Shown here one piece after another: positions 52,205 to 62,052 of a stretch of DNA of 64,000 nt. The stretch is from DAISWL01 sp036826375 (GTDB lineage Bacteria; Patescibacteriota; Saccharimonadia; Saccharimonadales; HK-STAS-PATE-42), in NCBI GenBank assembly GCA_036826375.1, contig DAISWL010000001.1, positions 118,263 through 182,262 on the forward strand. The letters are read 5' to 3'. How positions within the stretch are numbered: the first letter of the stretch is position 1; each line of letters begins with the position of its first letter. The position numbers were made by a program, and so were the translations under genes. The notes below the pieces were generated by a model. The model did no database searches, was not told the origin of the DNA, and saw only the letters and a list, made by a program, of their open reading frames with translations.

Positions 52205-52957
52205 TTAATCTCTAGCAGTAAGAATCTCACATCCGTCATCAAGAACTAGAAGCGTGTGCTCAAACTGAGCTGAAAGTGATCCATCTTCAGTGTAAATATC
52301 CCAGCCATTTTTACTAAACTTAATTTTTTCTGAACCAAGTGTAGTGATTGGCTCAATCGCAATTGTCATTCCAGTTTTAAGAGTGTAATCGTAGCCTGGG
52401 ATATAATAGTTTGGGATTTCAGGCTCCTCGTGTAGCTCCACTCCTACCCCATGGCCAACTAAATCTCGCACAATTCCTAAGTTGTATGATTTCAAAACTG
52501 ATTCTATTTTTTTAGATATTTTTTTGATCCTAGCTCCGTTTTTTACCATGCTAATAGCTGCATTAAGAGCGGCTTCCGTGCCTTCTAGTAAACGAGCTTG
52601 ATCTGAATCGGGCTCACCAATTACAAAACTGAGGCCTGAATCAGTAATCATGCCGTTCCACTTAATACCAAAATCAAGATTAATAAGATCTCCATCCTTA
52701 AGCTTAGTAGAATTTGGGATGCAATGCTGAACTTGATCATTAACAGAGATACAGATAACATCTGGGAAACCTTGATAACCCAAAAAAGGAGCTTCCGCCC
52801 CGTAGCCCTTAACCTCTTTTTTAGCTATGGCGGAGATGTCGAGTCCGCTCATACCTACTTCAATTTCCGTTTTAAGCTTAGCTAGAATCAAGCCTAAGAT
52901 TCTACCACTTTCACGCATCGCTTCGATTTGACTTTGAGAATTTATCCTTCTAGCCAT
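52205..52957 (-). CDS. map: Methionine aminopeptidase
   Basis: A 250-residue type I enzyme removing N-terminal Met. LINLDFGIKWNGMITDSGLSF holds the two metal-binding Asp, GHGVGVELHEEPEIPNY the His, and TIAIEPITTLG with a late Glu complete the site. It overlaps adk by 16 bases. It acts after the deformylase encoded at 56277-56852. Confidence 0.95.
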   Translation of the reverse strand: MARRINSQSQIEAMRESGRILGLILAKLKTEIEVGMSGLDISAIAKKEVKGYGAEAPFLGYQGFPDVICISVNDQVQHCIPNSTKLKDGDLINLDFGIKWNGMITDSGLSFVIGEPDSDQARLLEGTEAALNAAISMVKNGARIKKISKKIESVLKSYNLGIVRDLVGHGVGVELHEEPEIPNYYIPGYDYTLKTGMTIAIEPITTLGSEKIKFSKNGWDIYTEDGSLSAQFEHTLLVLDDGCEILTARD

Positions 52958-53532
52958 TTGGTGATTTTCTGTTCGATTTTAGAATGAATATCGTGAATTT
53001 GACCTATACCATTAACTTTTGCAGTATTTATATTGTAGATTTTTAAAGCCGCTTGAATATCTGAATATTCATCTTTGTAAAGCTCGATTCGCTTTTTGAT
53101 GGTTTCTTCATCATCGTCGATTCTACCCCTTAAACTTAAGCGTTTGAACACCTCTTTTTCGTCAACATCTATATAAATTGATCCGATGATTCTTCTTTGC
53201 CAACGCTTAGATTGACCTATCAGCCAAGCTACTTGCCACTGGTTTCTAGGGAATCCATCCAGCACTATGCCGTCGATATGTTTCGAAACCCTAAGTGAGC
53301 GATCCAAGACATCGGATACTGTTTCATCATCGGCCAAAAAGCCCTTCTTAAGTTTAGCTATAAGTTCCCTATCCTTGGTTTCGCGGAGCATCTGACCCGT
53401 AGATATCCATCTCCAGCCATGCTGTATTGCTATCAGCTGACCCTGCACACTTTTACCCGACCCAGGTGGACCCATTATTATGAATAAAGGCTTATCGTCT
53501 GGCTCTTGTCTGGTTTTATCAACTCCAGGCAT
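52942..53532 (-). CDS. adk: Adenylate kinase
   Basis: A 196-residue P-loop kinase. IIMGPPGSGKSVQGQLIA is the Walker A, DGFPRNQWQVAWL the DGFPR motif, and RLSLRGRIDDDEETIKKRI the LID region, which is short (no zinc finger). It balances AMP, ADP and ATP. It has an added N-terminal segment (MPGVDKTRQEPDDK). Order rpsU-adk-map resembles the ribosomal-operon adk-map pair. Confidence 0.92.
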   Translation of the reverse strand: MPGVDKTRQEPDDKPLFIIMGPPGSGKSVQGQLIAIQHGWRWISTGQMLRETKDRELIAKLKKGFLADDETVSDVLDRSLRVSKHIDGIVLDGFPRNQWQVAWLIGQSKRWQRRIIGSIYIDVDEKEVFKRLSLRGRIDDDEETIKKRIELYKDEYSDIQAALKIYNINTAKVNGIGQIHDIHSKIEQKITKWLEG

Positions 53533-53545
53533 CTTTTAACTTAGC

Positions 53546-53761
53546 CTAACGGATACCTAGCTTTAGTTTTCTAACTTTTTCTAGCCTTCTTTCGGTTCTA
53601 ATTACCGCCTTTTTTCTTCTTTCGGTTTTAGAGATTGGCTTTTCGAAGCGCTTACTAGATCGAGCGATTGCTATAACGTTAGATGATTGAACCCTACGGT
53701 TAAACCTTCTGATTAAGTTTTCTAGAGATTCTTTTCCGTCTTTTCTTGTAACTGTTATCAT
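53546..53761 (-). CDS. rpsU: Small ribosomal subunit protein bS21
   Basis: A 71-residue basic protein. MITVTRKDGKESLENLIRRFNRR is the conserved N-terminus and RFEKPISKTERRKKAVIRTE the following helix. It is the first gene of rpsU-adk-map. Confidence 0.9.
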   Translation of the reverse strand: MITVTRKDGKESLENLIRRFNRRVQSSNVIAIARSSKRFEKPISKTERRKKAVIRTERRLEKVRKLKLGIR

Positions 53762-53831
53762 ATGTTAATTATTCTATCTTAAACTGAACTTATTTTCAAG
53801 GTTAAATAATATTATTCAGGTTAGATTAAGC

Positions 53832-54140
53832 TTATGATTTACCAATTTTTGCTATAGAATTACGTTTTTGCTCTTGGATAGCCTGCATTTTAGTAATAAT
53901 ACTCTGCAGTTCTGGGAAGATGGGAAAACTAGTATCAGCTTGATAAATCTTGGCATTCGCTAATTTTGAAGAATGTAAGAACCCAATCTTTTCTAACTTC
54001 TTCAGCTCGCGTTGAACATTGCCGGCATCTTCTTTTATAAGTTTAGCGAGAGCCCTCACGTGAGTTTTGAAATCTGGGTACTTAGCAAAAACTATTACTA
54101 TTTTACGACGGACCCTAGATGTAATAAAAGTATCTAACAT
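53832..54140 (-). CDS. Winged-helix DNA-binding protein
   Basis: A 102-residue protein. HVRALAKLIKEDAGNVQRELKKLEKIGFLHSSK is a typical wHTH with recognition helix and wing; YQADTSFPIFPELQSI follows. It resembles small ArsR/MarR-like regulators that precede nucleotidyltransferase or other operons. Target unknown; it is divergent from priA. Confidence 0.75.
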   Translation of the reverse strand: MLDTFITSRVRRKIVIVFAKYPDFKTHVRALAKLIKEDAGNVQRELKKLEKIGFLHSSKLANAKIYQADTSFPIFPELQSIITKMQAIQEQKRNSIAKIGKS

Positions 54141-54293
54141 AACGTTGATTCAACCTCTCGTTTTTTTTAGTATAGCAACTTTAACAACATTTTAAAAGTA
54201 CATCAAATTTAAATGCTGAAGTTGAAGTTTTATTCGTTTTGGCTAAGAAAGGCCGGCGTTTTAGATGTAGTGCTTTATAATAGATGCAGATTT

Positions 54294-56243
54294 ATGCCTA
54301 AATTTTATTATCAAATTGTGGTGGTAGCCAATAATATTCGAATGATTAATGGTAAGCTCCCCACTTACTATTCGGATGAGAAGATGTGCGTCGGAGCGAT
54401 TGTTAAGGTTGATTATTCTGGGCGCAAAATGAGTGGCGTTGTTTTTAGCCAAGTCAAAAAACCTAAATTCGAGACTAAACCTATTGAAACTACTAAATTT
54501 AAGTTGCAGAATTGGCAGATTGAAGCATCTGAAAAAATAGCTTCATTTTATTGCACCCCCATCAATCAAGTTATTAGCCTATTTTTACCTGGCGATCTTC
54601 ATGTTAAATCTCGTGACAGTTCGGCGAGCGAAGCAATCTTGAAAAAAAATGATTCGGAATCGTCAATCCTTAAGCTTAAGTTAAACAATCACCAGAAAAA
54701 AGCCTTAAGTTTAATAAAAAATAGTTCAAGCTCAACTTTTATTATTGAAGGAGAAACTGGTTCTGGTAAATCTTATCTTTATTTACAAATGGTTATTGAC
54801 GCCCTGCAATCTGGCGGATCTGTAATTGTTCTGACGCCCGAGATTTCACTTTCGCCCCAGCTGATTAAACTTTTTGAACTGCATCTTGATACCCCGATAT
54901 TTCATGTTAGTTCAAATCTGACTAAGGCTAGGAGAAGAAAAATCTGGCAACAAGTTAATGAAGCGAAACAGGCTGTAATAATCGGGCCTCGTTCCGCCCT
55001 ATTTATGCCGGCTAAAAATCTGAAACTTGTCATTATTGATGAGTTTCATGAATCTACTTATAAAAATGATTCCGCCCCCAAGTACAATACTCAGGTTGTG
55101 GCATCGATAATAACTCAGCTACTGGGAGGAAAACTAGTTTTAGGCAGTGCCACTCCTAGAATACAAGATATCTGGATGGCTGAAAAAAAACATGTACCCA
55201 TTATTAAGCTTGGTAAATTTAAAGATAAGAGCCCTCTAGTTGAGATTGACATCGTTGACCAAAATAATAAATTAGAATTCAAAAAATCTAGAATTTTTTC
55301 AGATTTAAGCTTAACTAAAATTAAAGCTACCCTGCAGGCCAATCGACAAGTTTTGATATTCCATAACCAACGTGGCACATCAAGAGCTTTAATATGTAGC
55401 GAATGCGATTGGATCTACCGCTGTAAATATTGTGATTCACGCTTAGTTTTTCATCAAGTTACCGAAAAGCAGTTTTTCAGCTGTCATACCTGTGCTAGAA
55501 ATTATAATTTAGTTACCAAATGTGATTCAGGTCATCAATCGGTTAAGCTTATTGGCTTTGGAACTAGAAAAATAGTTGAAGAAATTAGTCGGTTGATGCC
55601 TGGTACGGATATCGTTAGGGTTGATACTGATCAGAAAGATGTTACCGAAACATTAAACTTAATTAAATCCAGTCAGGCTCAAATTATAGTTGGAACTCAG
55701 ATGCTCGCCAAGGGTCATAACTTTGAAAACTTAAGCTTAGTTGTTGTTCCTCTGGCCGATATTGGTTTGGGCTCCACTGATTTCACCGCTCCTGAAAAAA
55801 CCTACCAGCTTCTGCATCAAGTTATTGGTAGAGTTGGGAGATTCGATCATCCTGGCCAAGTGGTAATTCAGAGCTTTAGCCCTAATAATAGAATTATCCA
55901 GCTGGCTACTAAATTTAAATTCAGAGATTTTTATGACTACGAAATTAAAGAAAGAAGATTAAGTTTAATGCCTCCTTTTAGCTTCGCGTTAAAAGTATGG
56001 GTGATCTATGCTAGCTCTGATTATGCGGTAAAAAAGTTGAACAATTTTACATCTAAATTGAATAAAATTGGGGTTGGGAACATTAGAATTTTAGGCCCAT
56101 CACCGGCCACTCAGAGACTGGTCTCCGGCAAACATAAAATCCAGATTATAATATTAAGCACCAGTAGAAGTGAGTTGCAAACTATTATTGAGCACCTTCC
56201 TGCTAACTTTAATTTTGATATCGACCCGGTTAATTTTTTGTAA
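54294..56243 (+). CDS. priA: Primosomal protein N' (PriA helicase)
   Basis: A 649-residue replication-restart helicase. After an N-terminal DNA-binding part come Walker A in IEGETGSGKSYLYLQM, LVIIDEFHESTYK in place of the usual DEEH box, a zinc site (CSECDWIYRCKYC and CHTCARNY, with a further CDSGH), and VGTQMLAKGHNF with the helicase motif. The frame is open to 54213, but TATAAT at 54276-54281 and the homology start favour 54294. It is followed by def and fmt, the usual priA-def-fmt run. Confidence 0.93.
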   Translation: MPKFYYQIVVVANNIRMINGKLPTYYSDEKMCVGAIVKVDYSGRKMSGVVFSQVKKPKFETKPIETTKFKLQNWQIEASEKIASFYCTPINQVISLFLPGDLHVKSRDSSASEAILKKNDSESSILKLKLNNHQKKALSLIKNSSSSTFIIEGETGSGKSYLYLQMVIDALQSGGSVIVLTPEISLSPQLIKLFELHLDTPIFHVSSNLTKARRRKIWQQVNEAKQAVIIGPRSALFMPAKNLKLVIIDEFHESTYKNDSAPKYNTQVVASIITQLLGGKLVLGSATPRIQDIWMAEKKHVPIIKLGKFKDKSPLVEIDIVDQNNKLEFKKSRIFSDLSLTKIKATLQANRQVLIFHNQRGTSRALICSECDWIYRCKYCDSRLVFHQVTEKQFFSCHTCARNYNLVTKCDSGHQSVKLIGFGTRKIVEEISRLMPGTDIVRVDTDQKDVTETLNLIKSSQAQIIVGTQMLAKGHNFENLSLVVVPLADIGLGSTDFTAPEKTYQLLHQVIGRVGRFDHPGQVVIQSFSPNNRIIQLATKFKFRDFYDYEIKERRLSLMPPFSFALKVWVIYASSDYAVKKLNNFTSKLNKIGVGNIRILGPSPATQRLVSGKHKIQIIILSTSRSELQTIIEHLPANFNFDIDPVNFL

Positions 56244-56276
56244 TATCTAGCCCAACTTTGTTAAACTGAAAAGATT

Positions 56277-56852
56277 ATGATGACAAAACAAAATATTATA
56301 ACCCTACCCAACTCGCATCTGAGAGCTAAATCAAAGCCAGTTAAAGATGTTAATGATCCTAAAGTTATTGAGCTGATTGATGACATGTTGAACGTAGTTT
56401 TAGATTGGGAATCTAGCCGTAAACATGAAGTTGCAGTTGGTTTAGCAGCGGTGCAGGTAGATAAGTTGATTAGAATTATTATTGTTCGTGAAGATTTTGA
56501 CGACTATAGAAATAAGAATTTTTTTGCAATGATAAACCCGGAAATAATCAAACTAGAGGGCTTACCAGTTATTGAACCAGAGGGTTGCCTTAGCGTTAAG
56601 GATATGTACGGCAAAACTGCTCGATATCCTAAAGTTAAGTTTAGGTATTTAGATAGAAATGGACGCACTGTGGAAAAAACGGCGAAAGGATTTTTCGCAA
56701 AAGTTATTCAGCACGAGCTGGATCATCTTGATGGCATTTTGTATGTAGATAGGGTTGTTAACCGTGAAGATTCTTTTTTTAGGCTAGCTTCTAATGGCGA
56801 CATGGTAGAATTGGATTATAATGAAATTAAACAAACTGGTATTTTTAGGTAG
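56277..56852 (+). CDS. def: Peptide deformylase
   Basis: A 191-residue metalloenzyme removing formyl groups from nascent proteins. The three motifs are GLAAVQVDK (variant of GxGxAAxQ), EGCLSV with the metal Cys, and HELDHLDGILY with two metal His and the catalytic Glu. Its end overlaps fmt by 32 bases. Confidence 0.95.
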   Translation: MMTKQNIITLPNSHLRAKSKPVKDVNDPKVIELIDDMLNVVLDWESSRKHEVAVGLAAVQVDKLIRIIIVREDFDDYRNKNFFAMINPEIIKLEGLPVIEPEGCLSVKDMYGKTARYPKVKFRYLDRNGRTVEKTAKGFFAKVIQHELDHLDGILYVDRVVNREDSFFRLASNGDMVELDYNEIKQTGIFR

Positions 56853-57735
56853 TGGAGATTTAGGGTTAGATGCCCTGCTTAAACTTGAGTCAGAATTTCA
56901 AATTGAACTAGTAGTAACCAAGCCCAAGCCAGAGAAACATAAAGGCTCGATGCCAGTTTATGATTACTGTTTAGAAAATAACTTAAATATGATTACTCCT
57001 AATTCTAAATCGGAATTGGATAGTAGTTTAATACCGTTTCTAGATCAACATCCGGATATTAAGGCCGGGGTGGTTGTTGATTATGGAATCATAATATCTG
57101 AGGAGGTAATTATTAAGTTTAGTTTAGGAATTCTAAATTCCCACTTTTCTATTTTACCTAAGTGGCGAGGAGCCGACCCAATAACGTTTCCGCTACTAGC
57201 TGGCGATGAGTCAACCGGAGTTAGCTTTATGATGATTGATAAAGGCATGGATACTGGTGAGGTAATTAAAACTTTTGAACTAGAGATTGCACCAGATGAT
57301 GATCAGTTAAGCCTAACCAATAAGCTCTCTCAACTGAGCTGCTCTAAACTTAATTCAATTGTGAACAAATTACTTGATCATGACAGTAATACGGAGAAAC
57401 AACCTAAACATTCGATCACTTACTCTAGAATGCTTGGTAAACAAGAATCTGTATTAAACCCTAATAAACCTGCCTCGTTGATAGAGAGAGAAGTGAGGGC
57501 TTTTCAAGTTTGGCCGAAAACAAAGCTTAAAGTAGCTGGTATAGAGTGCATCGTTAAAAAGGCTAGGGCCTTGAAATACAATAATCAAAATGCTAGAAAT
57601 GGTCAGGTTGTCATAGAAGGCGAACAGATTAAGTTATATTGTGGGAGAGGATCTTGCTTAGTGATAGAAGAACTCCAGCCTCTCAGTAAGAAAAGCATGA
57701 AATCAGCTGATTTCATACGTGGTTACGTTAACTAA
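56821..57735 (+). CDS. fmt: Methionyl-tRNA formyltransferase
   Basis: A 304-residue enzyme. LNSHFSILPKWRGADPITFPLLAGD is the catalytic Asn-His-containing segment and IDKGMDTGEVI follows. The start MKLNKLVFLGSGDLGLDAL lies in the end of def, so the two genes are translationally coupled. With def and map it completes N-terminal Met processing. Confidence 0.95.
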   Translation: MKLNKLVFLGSGDLGLDALLKLESEFQIELVVTKPKPEKHKGSMPVYDYCLENNLNMITPNSKSELDSSLIPFLDQHPDIKAGVVVDYGIIISEEVIIKFSLGILNSHFSILPKWRGADPITFPLLAGDESTGVSFMMIDKGMDTGEVIKTFELEIAPDDDQLSLTNKLSQLSCSKLNSIVNKLLDHDSNTEKQPKHSITYSRMLGKQESVLNPNKPASLIEREVRAFQVWPKTKLKVAGIECIVKKARALKYNNQNARNGQVVIEGEQIKLYCGRGSCLVIEELQPLSKKSMKSADFIRGYVN

Positions 57736-57809
57736 TAGATCTGGATAGTAATATAATCCACTATTAACTTAGACTGTAGTGACTTAAGTTTTTAGAGTAA
57801 TTTTAATAA

Positions 57810-58385
57810 TTACTGTATTGGAGGCTGAGCAGTAGGAGGCTGTTGATAAGTAGTATTTGGTTGGGCTGGAGTAGCTTGAGGTTGTTGAGTAGCGGCAGCC
57901 AGAATCTTATCTGCGTCCCTCTTTAGCTCCTCTTTTAAGGAGTTGAGCTCGTTAGACACTACCTGCTTGTAATCTGGGAAGTTGGTCTCTAACCAATTAA
58001 GGGCTCCTGCGTCATCCTTGTTATTAATGAATTGTTCAAATTCTTTAAGCTGGGCATCTGTCATGCGCTCAGCCAACTTCATACCAACTCTAATTTCAAG
58101 GGTTTGGTAAATTTGCTTCAGTAGATCATCTTTATCTTGTGTGCCCAGAGAACCCAGGCCTAGTTCTACTAACATATTTTCGTCGATGCGCATTTTAGGA
58201 TCTGAAGCCGGTTGAGCTACTTGGGGTGGCGATTGAGTCACTGGCTGAGTGTACTGCTGGGAGGCAGTAGTGGGAGCCATAGGAGTAGCCATAGCAATAG
58301 GCTGATTCTGTTGAGGCTGCCCTACTGGGTGCTGAATTGGCTGAGGGTTAACTGGCTGTTGTTGGGGTTGTTGAGCTGGATCCAT
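57810..58385 (-). CDS. Gln/Pro-rich protein with a DUF5663-like domain
   Basis: A 191-residue protein. Residues 1-65 are rich in Gln and Pro and unordered; residues about 70-140 (MRIDENMLVELGLGSLGTQDKDD and QIYQTLEIRVGMKLAERMTD) resemble the DUF5663 domain found in Patescibacteria proteins; the tail returns to Gln/Pro/Thr repeats. No signal peptide is seen. It lies between fmt and a tail-anchored gene. Function unknown. Confidence 0.65.
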   Translation of the reverse strand: MDPAQQPQQQPVNPQPIQHPVGQPQQNQPIAMATPMAPTTASQQYTQPVTQSPPQVAQPASDPKMRIDENMLVELGLGSLGTQDKDDLLKQIYQTLEIRVGMKLAERMTDAQLKEFEQFINNKDDAGALNWLETNFPDYKQVVSNELNSLKEELKRDADKILAAATQQPQATPAQPNTTYQQPPTAQPPIQ

Positions 58386-58417
58386 TACTATAATCTTCTC
58401 CTTATTTAAGCTTAAGT

Positions 58418-60172
58418 TTAAATCATAATTATTATAGCATATGTAATAGCGGAAACTAACACCGCTATAGCTAATATAACTATGGTGATATTCATACCGC
58501 TAGAATTATAATCTAACATAGTATTCTTTGTATACCTGTTTCTTGCATTTGCCTTGGGATGCACGTCAGTGAACGGCTTGTCCCTTCTATGGGGGTCTGC
58601 TTCTATAGCCACGGAACTAGAATCATTATTGCCCCCTATGGTGCTAGCTTCTTTGCTGTCTACAATTGGCTTATATGCGTTGGGATTCACGCTGCTTAAC
58701 CTTGCTTCTCTCTTAAGCCAGAAGTTATCGACGTTTTTCTGTTCAAATAAGGTTAGCTGTCTGCCTAGTTTTTTAGACACAATCTTTTTAAGTTGTTTAG
58801 AGTCTACAGCCCTAGACCGCGATACTACAACCTCTAGATATCTCTCAAAACTATTGACGCTAAAGTTGGATTCCAACCTAGCAGGATCTGGCATAACACT
58901 GGTCTCCGAAACCCGACTAGCCCTGTCATAGATTGTTGCCAGAACAGTTTGGCGCTTACCTCTGAGGGCAACAAACTGCTCAACCTCCCTATCGTAAACA
59001 ACCTCACTGCCAATATCGCTTCTGTTTTGATTGGTTCTAACTGAATCACCCTCTAGAGCCCGACCATATTCATGCCCCGATCTCTGCTCCGAGGCCCACC
59101 CCCTCTTTAAATCCTTAGGGGTAGACACTATATATTTACTTTCTTGAGTTGAATAAAGCTTAATATCCCTATCAATACCGAACTTAGATGTTTTAGCCAA
59201 GGGCGCCGCTACTCTCAGTTCGTTCCCTATATCATCTACTTCTAGTCTCCGTTTATCCATACCCAATTTCCTAAAGCTATTTTTAATCTGATTAAACAGA
59301 GCGTACGCACTAATAAACTCAAAATCTTTTCTAAGTTCAGCCCTAGGCTTAGGTTCAGACTCTGGCGATGTGGTCTCCACCGATTTTTTATCGCCATTGC
59401 CCAAATGATGGAAAGAAGGTGCTCCAGCCAATATACCCGAGTTTGCAGCATCTCCAGGCTTACTGATCTTGCTACCGACTAATTCTTTTATTTTTATGAT
59501 TCTAGCTAGCTTTAAAGCCTTAGCGCTCTTCGAATTGATACCGTCATCCGTAGCTGGCTCGCTATCTAGAAATTCGAAAAGATTTTGAGGAACTATTAAA
59601 TCCGTAACCTCGGCCACCCTATTCTCAACAATTAAAGATTTTTCGGAGCCTCCATCTTGACCATTTGAAATGCCGTTATTGATCTGAACTAGCCCGCTAG
59701 CGTTATCTTCGGCGATATTTTCGCTAACGGCTAAGCTTAAGGCTTCATCCGGGCTCAAGGTTAATACCTCTTCTTGCTTATTTACTGACCCCGATTCTTC
59801 TGCTAGCAGTTGTGAGGTTCTGTCGGCTATTGATCTTCGTTTTAATCTGATTATATTCTTTTCTTCTTCGCTTAGATTTTTTGATTCAGCTACATAGCCA
59901 ACTAATTTTGCTACGGATTCTTCATCGTGAGCATTAGCATTTGGTTCGGAATCTCTAAGCTTTTTAACCGCCTTCTTGGCAACTCGATCTATTCTTCTTT
60001 TGAAGGATAGAGCTGACTCTTTATTATTCCCCTTCTTATCTGAATCTAATAATTCATCTTCTGTTTTTTTCTGATTTCGTTCTCTCTCTTCTTGCTCATC
60101 CAAGAACTTATCAAAAGAGCTTTTGTAGTTAAGCTGTTCTTCGGTAGGAATAGTGGTGGGGTTGTAATCCAT
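58418..60172 (-). CDS. Large hypothetical protein with C-terminal membrane anchor
   Basis: A 584-residue, mostly charged and low-complexity protein. The N-terminus is coiled-coil-like (EEQERERNQKKTEDELL). A single hydrophobic segment sits at the extreme C-terminus (ITIVILAIAVLVSAITYAIIIMI), so it looks tail-anchored with a cytoplasmic body. No catalytic motif was found. It lies downstream of infB and upstream of the Gln/Pro-rich gene. Confidence 0.6.
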   Translation of the reverse strand: MDYNPTTIPTEEQLNYKSSFDKFLDEQEERERNQKKTEDELLDSDKKGNNKESALSFKRRIDRVAKKAVKKLRDSEPNANAHDEESVAKLVGYVAESKNLSEEEKNIIRLKRRSIADRTSQLLAEESGSVNKQEEVLTLSPDEALSLAVSENIAEDNASGLVQINNGISNGQDGGSEKSLIVENRVAEVTDLIVPQNLFEFLDSEPATDDGINSKSAKALKLARIIKIKELVGSKISKPGDAANSGILAGAPSFHHLGNGDKKSVETTSPESEPKPRAELRKDFEFISAYALFNQIKNSFRKLGMDKRRLEVDDIGNELRVAAPLAKTSKFGIDRDIKLYSTQESKYIVSTPKDLKRGWASEQRSGHEYGRALEGDSVRTNQNRSDIGSEVVYDREVEQFVALRGKRQTVLATIYDRASRVSETSVMPDPARLESNFSVNSFERYLEVVVSRSRAVDSKQLKKIVSKKLGRQLTLFEQKNVDNFWLKREARLSSVNPNAYKPIVDSKEASTIGGNNDSSSVAIEADPHRRDKPFTDVHPKANARNRYTKNTMLDYNSSGMNITIVILAIAVLVSAITYAIIIMI

Positions 60173-60220
60173 GGTTTAATGATAGTAGCTCTATAAAACC
60201 GTGAAGTTTATCTTATAGAT

Positions 60221-62011
60221 TTAGTTAAACTTAAGTTTTCTTTTTACCAGTTCTTCAGTATAAAATTCTAAGCTATTGCCCACTTCTAGATTAAGCTTAG
60301 ATTCCGTCTTCAGGCTCATACCACAAGCATCCCCCTCCAGAGCTTGCTCAACTTTTTCTTGACCTTTTTGTAGTGTCTCTACTACGGCCTCACCAATAAC
60401 TTCTTTACCCTTCTTAATTATAACTTTAGCCCCGGGGACGATCTTCCCCTTAGTGACATCGCCACCCGTTATTATCACCTCTTTAGTTATCCTGAACACT
60501 CCCTGTACCTTAAGTTTACCTATATCTTCTCTAACTACTTCAGGTTCTAGAGCATTTTCCATGTCAGCCTTGATCATATCTATTAATTCGTAAATGACGC
60601 TGTAGCTTACTATATCTACGTTCTTGTTAGAAGCTAACCGCGCTAAGTCTCTCGAAGATTTAGCATTAAATAAAATAATCTTTGCCCCTGCAGCTGAAGC
60701 CGCTTGAACATCACTTTCTGTTAAATCTCCAATCCCGTAGCTAACAAATCTGGCCACTACCTCGTCATTTTCTAATAATGCTACGCTATCTATTACCGAT
60801 TTAAGCGAGCCCTTAACGTCAGCCTTTAGCACATATTTCGCCTCAGATTGGCTTCTATCTTTAGATATCATTCTCAAAAGTTCTTGAGAACCCATATCCA
60901 AAGATTCTATTGCGTTGGATTTAACAGAATCTTGAGATGCCTTTTTGGCGTCTTTTTCTTTGGTATAAGCCTTAAACTTAAGCCCGAATGATGGAGCAGA
61001 TTTAAAACCACTAACATTAACTGGGGTTGAAGGCTCCGCAATCTTAAGAGGCTTACCGTCCCAACCAGTCATAGTTCTGGTAACTCCATATCCTTCAGAG
61101 GTGGTGATGTAATCTCCCTTATTTAGAATTCCTTCGGTTACCAAAAGGCTAGCTGTACCGCCCAGCCCTTTTTCTATTTTAGATTCTATAATTATCCCCT
61201 CGGCAGGCTTACCGTAATCTACAATAACCTCATTAACATCCGCAACCAGCAGTATCATATCAAGTAATTTATCTATGCCTAATTTAGTTTTAGCAGAGAC
61301 CTCAGCTACCACGGTATCTCCACCCCATTCTTCAATCAATAAGCCGTTTTCAGAAAGCTGTTGTTTTATTAAGTTGGTATTGGAGCTTTGTTTATCTATT
61401 TTGTTAATTGCTACAATGATATTCGATCCTGCGTTCTTGGCAAAATTTATAGCCTCAATAGTTTGAGGTTTAACTCCATCATCAGCAGCTACAACTATTA
61501 TGCATATGTCGGTAAGATGAGCTCCGTGCTGCCTGAGTGCACTAAATGCCTCATGGCCAGGTGTATCTAGAAAAGTAATCTTGCGGTTCTGATAGCTAGC
61601 TTGGTAGGCACTGATGTGCTGAGTGATGCCCCCAGCCTCTTTTGAGGCTTTCTCTAGGTTTAATATTGAATCTAGTAAAGAAGTTTTACCGTGATCAACA
61701 TGGCCCATAATAGCCACTATAGGTGGACGAGATTTAGGGTCCGACATACTGGCGACATCATTGCCGATAGAGTCTTGTTCGGGGGTATCCTCCTCCGGAA
61801 CCGAGTCGTTAGACTTGGTTAGTTTTATTTCTAAATCAAGGTCATCAATTATAATTTGAGCTGTATCAATATCTATTCTTTGATTAATATTGGTAACGAT
61901 ACCGTTTTTAAATAGTTCGCCAATGAGTTTGGATGGCGGCAGATTTATAGCAGCAGCAAGCTGACCAACAGTGATGGTCTCGCCTATCGCTATGTTTCGA
62001 CTTTGATCCAA
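60221..62011 (-). CDS. infB: Translation initiation factor IF-2
   Basis: A 596-residue GTPase delivering fMet-tRNA. Residues 10-50 are the IF2_N segment. The G1 motif is IMGHVDHGKTSLLD, G3 DTPGHEAF, and G4 NKID. Domains II-IV follow. The N-terminal region is short compared with E. coli (890 residues), as in small genomes. It follows rpsA on the minus strand. Confidence 0.96.
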   Translation of the reverse strand: MDQSRNIAIGETITVGQLAAAINLPPSKLIGELFKNGIVTNINQRIDIDTAQIIIDDLDLEIKLTKSNDSVPEEDTPEQDSIGNDVASMSDPKSRPPIVAIMGHVDHGKTSLLDSILNLEKASKEAGGITQHISAYQASYQNRKITFLDTPGHEAFSALRQHGAHLTDICIIVVAADDGVKPQTIEAINFAKNAGSNIIVAINKIDKQSSNTNLIKQQLSENGLLIEEWGGDTVVAEVSAKTKLGIDKLLDMILLVADVNEVIVDYGKPAEGIIIESKIEKGLGGTASLLVTEGILNKGDYITTSEGYGVTRTMTGWDGKPLKIAEPSTPVNVSGFKSAPSFGLKFKAYTKEKDAKKASQDSVKSNAIESLDMGSQELLRMISKDRSQSEAKYVLKADVKGSLKSVIDSVALLENDEVVARFVSYGIGDLTESDVQAASAAGAKIILFNAKSSRDLARLASNKNVDIVSYSVIYELIDMIKADMENALEPEVVREDIGKLKVQGVFRITKEVIITGGDVTKGKIVPGAKVIIKKGKEVIGEAVVETLQKGQEKVEQALEGDACGMSLKTESKLNLEVGNSLEFYTEELVKRKLKFN

Positions 62012-62052
62012 AATCTTTAACTCCCTGTCTCATTTTATAATATGGTATTTAT